28,622 nucleotides of DNA from MWBV01 sp964447315 (GTDB lineage Archaea; Nanobdellota; Nanobdellia; Pacearchaeales; GW2011-AR1), in contig CAYURQ010000009.1 in the NCBI GenBank assembly GCA_964447315.1, positions 1 through 28,622 on the forward strand, read 5' to 3'. Made by a program: the position numbers and the translations under genes. The notes under the pieces are model-generated. The model ran no database searches and was not told the origin of the DNA. It was given only the letters and a program-made list of their open reading frames with translations. This document shows, one piece after another, positions 1-5,694 of the stretch; within the stretch, counting starts at the first letter, position 1, and the number at the start of each line of letters is the position of its first letter.

Positions 1-75
1 GCAGGCATGTCTGTATTTGGATGTGTAGCAATCAGACAGTTGAGATACAATAAATTTAAAGGATTTTTTTATTAA
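1..75 (+). CDS. C-terminal end of an unidentified gene (partial)
   Basis: An open frame enters from the left edge and ends at a TAA at 73-75. It encodes 24 residues ending in LRYNKFKGFFY. Its stop overlaps the ATG of the next frame (TAATG), as in translationally coupled operons. The visible tail is hydrophobic then basic, which would suit the end of a membrane-associated or glycosyltransferase-type protein, but it is too short to assign. The following gene being a glycosyltransferase remnant hints at an envelope-sugar operon; that is inference from context only. Confidence 0.5.
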   Translation, partial: AGMSVFGCVAIRQLRYNKFKGFFY

Positions 76-308
76 TGTGTAAGATAAGTGTTTTATTGTC
101 TACATATAATCGTGCTGATTATTTATATCAAGCTTTAGATAGTTTGAAAAATCAACATATTACTAAATATAAAAATAAAGAAATAATTTGTAAATATCCT
201 AAATATGAATTTTTAGATTTTGCAAGAGATTGGGAAGATGGAGAAATTGATTGGAGTAGAGATGTTCTTGGAAAATATGATTGTCAAGGAAATTTGTCTT
301 TATTTTAA
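75..308 (+). pseudogene. Glycosyltransferase family 2 remnant (77 aa)
   Basis: The first 25 or so residues (KISVLLSTYNRADYLYQALDS) are a textbook start of a GT-A fold family 2 glycosyltransferase: the first beta strand with the TYNR nucleotide-binding motif and the following helix. A functional family 2 enzyme needs about 200 or more further residues, including the DxD metal site. Here the frame instead continues about 45 residues (…FARDWEDGEIDWSRDVLGKYD…) and stops. The simplest reading is an internally deleted gene in which an N-terminal piece is joined in frame to a C-terminal piece. The ATG overlaps the upstream stop, so it was probably part of an operon. It sits next to tRNA-Asn, and regions beside tRNA genes often gain and lose DNA. 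A short functional protein cannot be excluded. Confidence 0.6.
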
Positions 309-319
309 GGATTAAAAAA

Positions 320-425
320 CGACCCTGGTAGGACTCGAACCTACGACACCACGGTCACTGCTAATTTTTATTGAGTATGAAAAATTTTAACAGCCGTGCG
401 CTCTAACCAACTGAGCTACAGGGTC
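320..425 (-). tRNA. trnN: tRNA-Asn (GUU) with an anticodon-loop intron
   Basis: Reading the minus strand, the 7-bp acceptor stem (GACCCTG / CAGGGTC), the D arm (GCTCAGTTGGTTAGAGC), the anticodon stem CACGG / CCGTG, the T arm (GTAGG TTCGAGT CCTAC) and discriminator G are all present. The anticodon loop is CTGTTAA once an insert is removed, giving anticodon GTT (Asn). The insert lies between positions 37 and 38, the canonical archaeal intron site. No CCA is encoded. The mature tRNA would be 74 nt. A TATA-like TTTAAATA lies upstream near 449-456. It follows the KH-protein gene on the same strand. Confidence 0.95.
356..387 (-). other. tRNA intron (32 nt) in tRNA-Asn
   Basis: This is the segment that must be removed to restore the 7-nt anticodon loop. 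On the tRNA strand, CTG of the loop can pair with CAG near the intron's 3' end, and AAATTTTT near its 5' end can pair with AAAAATT. That leaves short bulges around both junctions, which is the bulge-helix-bulge arrangement cut by archaeal tRNA-splicing endonuclease. The exact cut could shift by one A because an A lies at each junction. The boundaries are inferred from the mature loop requirement. Confidence 0.85.
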
Positions 426-461
426 ATGTAATCTTTAAATTTGATCGTTATTTAAAGGTTT

Positions 462-968
462 TTATTGTTTATTTTTTAAGCCTAAATCATCAATAGGTTT
501 TGGTCTTATTTTTTCTAAATGAGAATAAACGTTTGATTGTTTTGAACCTTTTATTATTGAAATTATTGCTTCTTGCACTACTTCAATTGATTCTGGTAAA
601 CCAATTATCCCAATATTATTTTCTTTTGTTTCAATAAAACATTCTGAAAGATTTGAAAGTGTTTTTAGGGTTTTTCCTCCTTTTCCAATTATTCTTCCTC
701 TAATTCTTTGTAAATCTTTACGTTTTGTATGGTCTTTGATGTTTATTATCTCAAACATTAAATCTTCTTTTTTTATTAATAATGCTTTATTTGTTGCAAA
801 TCCAAAATTAATAGCATCAATTACTTTTTCTGCTAAATACTCTTCTTCAGGAGAACCTTCCAAGTAAATCTCTTTTCCTCTGTTTGTTATTTTTACTTTA
901 AGTATCTCTGAAAGTTTTTTCTTACTTTTTAATATTCTAGTTAATTTTTCACAAATTATTTTTTTCAT
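462..968 (-). CDS. KH-domain RNA-binding protein, archaeal Dim2/Pno1 (Krr1-like) family
   Basis: This 168-aa protein has two tandem KH-like domains. The second carries a clear RNA-contact loop GRIIGKGG (residues 91-98) followed by KTLK. The C-terminal SNVYSHLEK segment is characteristic of the archaeal homologue of eukaryotic Dim2/Pno1. In eukaryotes that protein binds the 3' end of pre-18S rRNA during small-subunit maturation, and the archaeal version is thought to act in 16S rRNA processing. In many archaea it clusters with aIF1A and a Rio1 kinase. Here aIF1A lies two genes upstream on the same strand, but the slot usually held by Rio1 is filled by a pilin-like gene. Length is a little below the usual 180-200 aa. 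The family call is strong; the role comes from the family. Confidence 0.88.
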   Translation of the reverse strand: MKKIICEKLTRILKSKKKLSEILKVKITNRGKEIYLEGSPEEEYLAEKVIDAINFGFATNKALLIKKEDLMFEIINIKDHTKRKDLQRIRGRIIGKGGKTLKTLSNLSECFIETKENNIGIIGLPESIEVVQEAIISIIKGSKQSNVYSHLEKIRPKPIDDLGLKNKQ

Positions 969-1000
969 ATTTTATATATTATAAATCATTTATTTAAGAT

Positions 1001-2335
1001 TTATGCATTTTCGCATCCAACGTATGTTTCCCAGATTTCATAATTATCATTTGGTTGAATATCTGTGGAAGAGGTTACAAATCTTACATGACTCATATTA
1101 TAAACTTCTGGAATTACTGGAATTATATATTCACGTATTTGTAAACATCTTGTTTCAAAACTTCCTGGAAATCTTGCGTAATAATTAGTATAATCTACTC
1201 CTGATTTAGGTAAATCATCACTATCAAAGTAAATGCCCGTTCCTATTGGCCAAACACTAAATACTGTTCCATTATTTATATATTGTTCTTCTAAACAAAT
1301 TCCTTGGTCAGAACACCATTCTCCAATTGAAATGTTGCAAGTTCCACAACTTTCTGAACATACTGGGTCTGGCCCACATTCTCTATCTGTACAGTTTTGG
1401 ACACAAGTTTCATTACTGCAAGTTCCATTGTCACACCACCACCCATTTTCAGTATCACATACCCCGCATTGAGTTTGTCCTCCACATCCATTAGGAGAAG
1501 GACCGCAATTTAAATTAAAATCAATACAATTAGGAGTACATACAAGTTGACAAGTTCCTTGATAACAATTATATCCAGGTTCACATTCAGAGCATATTAA
1601 AACACATCCGTCTGGGGAAGGTCCACAACTAACTGATGCACAAGTAGGATTTATTGATGGGTTTGTACTTACAGTTCCAGGACATGTTTCACCACATCCC
1701 CCAATACAATCTGTACCTTCGCAAGTTGTTTCTGCACAAGAACAATCACAATTATCTTCTTCTTCTTGACATTGTCCATCAATACACACTGGAGTTGGTT
1801 CTGTACAAACTCCACATTGTCCTCCGCATTGATCAGAACCACAATTTTTATTTTGACATTTAGGTGTGCAATTTGCTTCTTCTTGTCCATTTAAACCTCC
1901 AAATCCACTAATAAAATATATATCTAAAATTGGACCACGAATTATTTTTCCTGATTTTGATTCAATTAAAGGGGCTATTGCAATTTTTGATACTGTTCCT
2001 GTATGATCTAAAATAAATGTTTTTATTTCTAGTGGCTGAATACTTGCGTTTTCTTTATCAAAAACTAAACTGTTAAATTCATCATAATAAACTATAAAAG
2101 CAACTCCTTTTAAGTCACCTTCTCCGGGATTTCTTGAAACTTTTACTTGTACACTTTCATTTTTTATTGTTACTCCATCAATATTTAAGTCAATTGTAAA
2201 TTTTGATAATTCTATTTGTTCTGAACCTTGCTTGAAAATAGTTCTAATGGAAACCCAAACAATTGCTATTGCAATCAAAACAATTAATATAATTAAGATA
2301 CTTGCTATAATAGTTGACATACCTCTTTTTTTCAT
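1001..2335 (-). CDS. Type IV pilin-like (class III signal peptide) protein with five Cys-rich repeats
   Basis: The N-terminus MKKRGMSTIIASILIILIVLI is a typical archaeal class III (prepilin/preflagellin) signal: a short basic stretch, a predicted FlaK/PibD-type cleavage after KKRG, and a hydrophobic helix at about residues 7-30. A beta-rich domain follows to about residue 150. Then come at least five repeats of a Cys-rich module of 20-30 residues (for example CTPKC…CGG…CGVC at about 157-178, and related units to about residue 345). A C-terminal domain of about 95 residues ends the protein. The many cysteines predict a disulfide-stabilised extracellular stalk, so this is probably a surface pilin or adhesin. 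The mRNA start is near a TATA-like sequence around 2360. No pilus assembly ATPase is present in the window. The specific target or function is not known. Confidence 0.8.
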   Translation of the reverse strand: MKKRGMSTIIASILIILIVLIAIAIVWVSIRTIFKQGSEQIELSKFTIDLNIDGVTIKNESVQVKVSRNPGEGDLKGVAFIVYYDEFNSLVFDKENASIQPLEIKTFILDHTGTVSKIAIAPLIESKSGKIIRGPILDIYFISGFGGLNGQEEANCTPKCQNKNCGSDQCGGQCGVCTEPTPVCIDGQCQEEEDNCDCSCAETTCEGTDCIGGCGETCPGTVSTNPSINPTCASVSCGPSPDGCVLICSECEPGYNCYQGTCQLVCTPNCIDFNLNCGPSPNGCGGQTQCGVCDTENGWWCDNGTCSNETCVQNCTDRECGPDPVCSESCGTCNISIGEWCSDQGICLEEQYINNGTVFSVWPIGTGIYFDSDDLPKSGVDYTNYYARFPGSFETRCLQIREYIIPVIPEVYNMSHVRFVTSSTDIQPNDNYEIWETYVGCENA

Positions 2336-2379
2336 TATTTATAATATGAATTTTAGGTTAATAAATGTTATTTTATTTA

Positions 2380-2727
2380 TTAGAATTCTTCATCTTCTGT
2401 TTCTAAATAACCATTTCTTTTAAGCCATTCAATTTGATTGCTTGGATATTTAAATAAAACATCTCCTTTGGTATTATCAAGTTCCCAAGGTTCAACAATT
2501 ACTGTGTCATTAGGCCTCAACCACAATCGTCTTTTTAATCTTCCTGGAACTCTGCAAACACGAGATTTTCCATCAAGGCAGTTTACACGCATTTTATTTC
2601 CTCCTAAACGTTCTTCAATCATTCCAATAACTTCATTTTCTTTAGGAAGTTTGGCTCTAGTTATTTTAGGAGCATCTGGGCCTTTATTATTCCCGTTTTT
2701 ATGGTATTTATTTTTATGATATGCCAT
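2380..2727 (-). CDS. eif1A: Translation initiation factor aIF1A
   Basis: This 115-aa protein is the archaeal orthologue of eIF1A/bacterial IF1. A basic N-terminal tail (MAYHKNKYHKN…) precedes an OB-fold (…NEVIGMIEERLGGNKMRVNCLDG…RVPGRLKRRLWLRPNDTVIVEPW…), then a short helix and an acidic tail (TEDEEF). It binds the small-subunit A site during initiation. A longer open frame runs to 2778, but I place the start at the internal Met. The family begins there, and a TTTATAAG box at 2749-2756 is centred 25.5 bp before that ATG, so the upstream 17 codons would contain the promoter. The mRNA is then probably leaderless. It heads a same-strand run with the pilin-like and KH genes. Confidence 0.93.
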   Translation of the reverse strand: MAYHKNKYHKNGNNKGPDAPKITRAKLPKENEVIGMIEERLGGNKMRVNCLDGKSRVCRVPGRLKRRLWLRPNDTVIVEPWELDNTKGDVLFKYPSNQIEWLKRNGYLETEDEEF

Positions 2728-2748
2728 TATTATTTTAGAAAAATTTGG

Positions 2749-2756
2749 TTTATAAG
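2749..2756 (-). promoter_or_regulatory. TATA box of aIF1A
   Basis: CTTATAAA on the minus strand is centred 25.5 bp before the aIF1A start at 2727. Archaeal transcription starts about 22-27 bp after the TATA centre, so transcription would begin at or next to the ATG (leaderless). This supports the shorter gene start. Confidence 0.7.
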
Positions 2757-2816
2757 AGTTTGGTTGTTTAAGAACCAAACGAAATATAAAAAATTAAATA
2801 TTTTTATTTTGTACTT

Positions 2817-3113
2817 TTAGACAAGTACGAGTGCAAAAGGAATATTATCTATTATTTTAATTCCATTTTTTTGAATTATTCCTAATTTTAAAGCAAGATT
2901 TGTTGATTTTTCACCTACAATATTAAATGTGGCGTCTTCCATATTCATATCAATTAATAATTGTTCTGCTTGTTTTTCATCAACTTGCTTATCTTTAAAG
3001 AAAGATTCTTTTACATTTAATTGGAAATTTCCTTCTTGGAATGTTTTTCCAATTAATTCTTTATCGCAGATTCCTACTACATACCTATAAGAATTTTGTA
3101 CTTTTACAAACAT
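2817..3113 (-). CDS. DUF424 family protein
   Basis: This 98-aa protein matches the archaeal DUF424 family in length and layout. It has an N-terminal FVKVQNSYRYVVGICDKELIGKTF, a central acidic helix with QAEQLL…MEDATFNIVGEKSTNLALKLGII, and a hydrophobic C-terminal strand IPFALVLV. The biochemical role of the family is not established. In many archaeal genomes it sits beside translation genes, as here, where it follows the 57-aa protein and aIF2-beta on the same strand, so a link to initiation is plausible but inferred. A TATA-like TTTAAAAA (3137-3144) is centred about 26 bp before the ATG, so it probably has its own leaderless promoter. Confidence 0.8.
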   Translation of the reverse strand: MFVKVQNSYRYVVGICDKELIGKTFQEGNFQLNVKESFFKDKQVDEKQAEQLLIDMNMEDATFNIVGEKSTNLALKLGIIQKNGIKIIDNIPFALVLV

Positions 3114-3149
3114 AATTATAAAAACTAAATCAAAAATTTAAAAACCTTT

Positions 3150-3323
3150 TTATTTGTTTTTAGCTGCAAAGTCTTTTCCTACAACTCTCCAACATTCATG
3201 AGGGCCTGATTTTGACTTTGTTACAGCAAAAAATCGTCCTTTCTTCTCTACAATCCTGTATTCAGAAGACATGAACTTTTCTTTTGATTTTACATCAAAA
3301 AATGATAATTCTTCTTTTGCCAT
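3150..3323 (-). CDS. Small conserved-looking protein (57 aa)
   Basis: This is a short frame on the minus strand: MAKEELSFFDVKSKEKF at the start, a central FAVTKSKSGPHECWRVVG, and a lysine-rich end (KNK). Evidence that it is real: a good Shine-Dalgarno (GGAGATAT) 7 nt before the ATG, two TATA boxes upstream, protein-like composition with aromatic and Gly/Pro residues, and a position that fills the otherwise empty gap between DUF424 and aIF2-beta. It resembles the small 'FFDVK…KF…Y' proteins common in DPANN genomes. I do not know its function. A single Cys next to His and Trp (HECW) does not amount to a metal site by itself. Confidence 0.78.
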   Translation of the reverse strand: MAKEELSFFDVKSKEKFMSSEYRIVEKKGRFFAVTKSKSGPHECWRVVGKDFAAKNK

Positions 3324-3449
3324 GTTATATCTCCTTTTTATTATTTAAATTGAAATTCTATGAATTCCTTATTTTATATAGTAATTTCTGTTTTATAAAC
3401 GTTTAGATAGCATATTACAGATGAAAAAAAGAGAAATTTATACATGAAA

Positions 3450-3860
3450 TTAAATTTTACTTCGTATTGGATGTTTTGCTCCACATGCAAGGCAGTGTAA
3501 AACATTAATTCTGTCTTCTTTTATGATTTCAGTATCTGGTTTTCCGCACTCTTTGCATAAAACAAATTCTTTTGTGTATTGTTCTATTTTAGGGTTTATT
3601 TTTGAAGAAGATATTTTTTTATTAAGTACTAAACGTTCTTTATCTTGTATTGCTTGTGCTGCAAGTTCTTTTGAAATAAATTTTTGCAAGTGTTCAGGTG
3701 TTCTACGTAAATGTGTAGCTATTTGTGTGAAATTAGTTATAATTGTTTTTTTACCTTCAAAATGTCCTTCTACTTTAGGTATTTCAAATCTTTCTCCATT
3801 TCCGCCTAGATTTTTAACATTATCATAAGCTTCATTTAATAGTTTTTCATAATTGTCCAT
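3450..3860 (-). CDS. eif2b: Translation initiation factor aIF2 subunit beta
   Basis: This 136-aa protein is full length for the archaeal beta subunit. The core alpha-beta domain is at about residues 25-80 (IPKVEGHFEGKKTIITNF, then an RTPEHLQKFI helix). It is followed by a C-terminal zinc ribbon with Cys102-x2-Cys105 and Cys123-x2-Cys126. It binds aIF2-gamma in the complex that delivers initiator Met-tRNA to the ribosome. The alpha and gamma subunits are not in this window. The start is fixed by a TATA box (3882-3889) centred 25.5 bp upstream, so the transcript is probably leaderless. The TATA box lies just beyond the TBP stop codon. Confidence 0.96.
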   Translation of the reverse strand: MDNYEKLLNEAYDNVKNLGGNGERFEIPKVEGHFEGKKTIITNFTQIATHLRRTPEHLQKFISKELAAQAIQDKERLVLNKKISSSKINPKIEQYTKEFVLCKECGKPDTEIIKEDRINVLHCLACGAKHPIRSKI

Positions 3861-3881
3861 TGAAATTAAAGAAAAAATCTG

Positions 3882-3889
3882 TTTATAAG
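3882..3889 (-). promoter_or_regulatory. TATA box of aIF2-beta
   Basis: CTTATAAA on the minus strand is centred 25.5 bp before the ATG at 3860. It lies in the 32-bp gap after the TBP stop codon (3893-3895), so aIF2-beta can be transcribed independently of TBP. Confidence 0.68.
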
Positions 3890-3892
3890 TGT

Positions 3893-4459
3893 TTACTTAT
3901 AATTTTTTTGAGCTTGCTTTACATTTTTTAATAGTTGTTCCATGCTATCTTCTAATTGTTGTTTGTTTTTTGTTCCTGTGCAAACAAGTTTTCCATTTGA
4001 GAAAAGTAAGAATGTTGCTGTTGGTTCAATTAATTTATATACTAAGCCAGGAAATTGTTCTGGTTCATATTCTGTATTTTCCATTTCTAATGCTAAGAAA
4101 TTCAAGTTTAGCTTTAAATTAATATTCCCAGAAGCCACAATATTTTGAACAGTTATTTTAGGTTTGGTAGTTATATTTACACTTATTTTTTTTAATTGTT
4201 TTATTACTGCTTCAATTACTTGCCTAACTTGAGTAGTTGATTTTGTGCCAGTACATACAAGATTTCCTGAACTGAATACTAAAACAGCTGATTTTGGTTC
4301 TTTTACTCTTAAAACTAATCCAGGGAAAGTTTCAGGATTATATTCTGTATTTGGTTGTGTTCTAGCTAATTTTGTTAATGGAACTGGTTTTCCTAAAGAA
4401 GCAGTTGCAACAATATTTTGAACTTTATATGATGATTCTTTTGATTTTTTACTAGCCAT
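3893..4459 (-). CDS. tbp: TATA-box-binding protein
   Basis: This 188-aa protein has two direct repeats of the TBP fold. The first starts at about residue 11 (YKVQNIVATASLG) and contains FPGLVLRV, then FSSGNLVCTGTKS. The second starts at about residue 102 (ITVQNIVASGNI) and contains FPGLVYKL, then FSNGKLVCTGTKN. TBP bends promoter DNA at the TATA box and recruits TFB and RNA polymerase. The length is normal for archaea, with a short Lys/Ser-rich N-terminus and a basic tail. The upstream region holds three regularly spaced TATA-like elements, suggesting control by its own product. Downstream lies aIF2-beta on the same strand with its own promoter. Confidence 0.97.
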   Translation of the reverse strand: MASKKSKESSYKVQNIVATASLGKPVPLTKLARTQPNTEYNPETFPGLVLRVKEPKSAVLVFSSGNLVCTGTKSTTQVRQVIEAVIKQLKKISVNITTKPKITVQNIVASGNINLKLNLNFLALEMENTEYEPEQFPGLVYKLIEPTATFLLFSNGKLVCTGTKNKQQLEDSMEQLLKNVKQAQKNYK

Positions 4460-4473
4460 TTTAAATATTCTTA

Positions 4474-4532
4474 TTTATAAATGCCTTGGAGGGTTTATAA
4501 AGGCTTCGAAGATGTTTTAAATGCCTTATAAT
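4474..4532 (-). promoter_or_regulatory. TBP promoter with regularly spaced TATA-like elements
   Basis: Upstream of tbp lie TTTATAAA (4474-4481), TTTATAAA (4494-4501) and TTTTAAA (4515-4521), with centres about 20 bp apart, plus an ATTATAAGG near 4526-4534. The middle box is at the distance that would start transcription about 12 nt before the ATG. The proximal box would then lie across the start site, where bound TBP could block it. The 9-mer AAATGCCTT occurs twice exactly 40 bp apart (4479-4487 and 4519-4527), and GCCTT/AAGGC form an inverted repeat around the middle box. Confidence 0.6.
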
Positions 4533-4565
4533 TTTTACTTGAAATTTTTTTAAAAGATATATTTT

Positions 4566-5654
4566 TTATTTTTCCTTTTTAAATCTTTTAACAATATATT
4601 CAACTAAATCACTTCCTTGAATTCTTTGACTTGAAGGGCCTACACGGATGTAAAATTCTTCTTGTTGGGGATTCACTTTCAAGAAAACTGGTTTTTGTGA
4701 TTTTTTAGAAATAACTTCCACTATTGTTCTGTCACCTATTTTAATTTCTCCAAAATCTATTAAATGTAAATAATTTTTTCCTATTTTTTCTTTTACTAAA
4801 TTTGTTAAATGAAGTAAAAATTTATCTGTATTTGGGAATTTATCTTCTTCAATTCCTAGAACTTTTTTATCATCTGTTACACCTAAGAATAAACTTCCTC
4901 CTTTTGAATTAAGAAAGGCGGTAATTGTTTTTAATGCAGAATGTTCTATTTTTTTATCAATTTCATTTGTAAATATATTTGTTCTTAAGGTTGATTTAAA
5001 TTCCAATACTTCTGATTCTGGTTTTTTTATTGTATTTAGAATTTCTTTTTTGTGGGATTCTTTGTTTTTAAATAAATTTGGATTTTTATCTGTAAAGCTT
5101 CCTACTAATCCTTTTAATATTCCTTTTTTATATCTCATATAAATATATCCTAAAATTGCTGAAATGCCTGCTCCAAGAATTACAAATGTCATTGTTTGCA
5201 TTGAGTAAGAGTATAAGTCTGGTCCTAAAGGTTGTTTCAAAATTATCTTAAGATAATATTTTAATAATTCAATTCCAAAACCTAGTGCAATAGCAAAGTT
5301 AAATGAGAATAAAATTATTAAAAAATAATTCTTTTTTATTTGGTTGCTTGAATATAAAATTGCAAGAATCATAAATCCAATCATTGCAATTGCTATGCCA
5401 AAGATTATTGGAGTTACAATTCCTGAAATTTTTCCCATGAATATTGTTGAAAAAATAAATAAAAGTAAAAACCATTCAAATTTTGAAGGAAATTTTATTT
5501 CATACTTTTTTATTGTTTGTGGTAAGAACATTAAAACTAATAAAAAAATATTTGTTGAAACTAAATGCCATAGACTGTTATAAATCCCATTTATTATAGA
5601 TATAACTAAGATAACTTTTATGCTTAAAGATAAATAATCTGTTGTTTTTTCCAT
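4566..5654 (-). CDS. Membrane-anchored AlbA_2 (Schlafen-type ATP-binding) domain protein
   Basis: This 362-aa protein has two parts. The first half (to about residue 185) has five or six hydrophobic segments and predicts an integral membrane domain. The second half (about residues 210-360) is an AlbA_2/Schlafen-like domain: ESEVLEFKSTL, then ITAFLNSKGGSLFLGVTDDKKVLGIE, then FYIRVGPSSQRI. The ExxxFK and N.xGG.L.xGV motifs are the family's putative nucleotide or nucleic-acid binding core. Most AlbA_2 proteins are soluble regulators with helix-turn-helix tails, and a polytopic membrane anchor is unusual. The domain probably faces the cytoplasm (inference). It is 40 bp downstream of the large surface-protein gene on the same strand, so they may be co-transcribed. 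Its substrate is unknown. Confidence 0.8.
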   Translation of the reverse strand: MEKTTDYLSLSIKVILVISIINGIYNSLWHLVSTNIFLLVLMFLPQTIKKYEIKFPSKFEWFLLLFIFSTIFMGKISGIVTPIIFGIAIAMIGFMILAILYSSNQIKKNYFLIILFSFNFAIALGFGIELLKYYLKIILKQPLGPDLYSYSMQTMTFVILGAGISAILGYIYMRYKKGILKGLVGSFTDKNPNLFKNKESHKKEILNTIKKPESEVLEFKSTLRTNIFTNEIDKKIEHSALKTITAFLNSKGGSLFLGVTDDKKVLGIEEDKFPNTDKFLLHLTNLVKEKIGKNYLHLIDFGEIKIGDRTIVEVISKKSQKPVFLKVNPQQEEFYIRVGPSSQRIQGSDLVEYIVKRFKKEK

Positions 5655-5694
5655 AAAAAATTAAAGTTTGGTATTTTTATATTATTTGTTGTAA

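Noticed and set aside
1233..1890. Plus- and minus-strand frames inside the Cys-rich pilin-like gene
   Set aside because: They are long only because of the repeat-rich sequence in another frame, have low-complexity or His/Ser-rich translations and no ribosome sites.
2728..2778. N-terminal extension of aIF1A by 17 codons
   Set aside because: The extension would contain the TATA box at 2749-2756 and does not match the family start; the internal Met at 2727 has correct promoter spacing.
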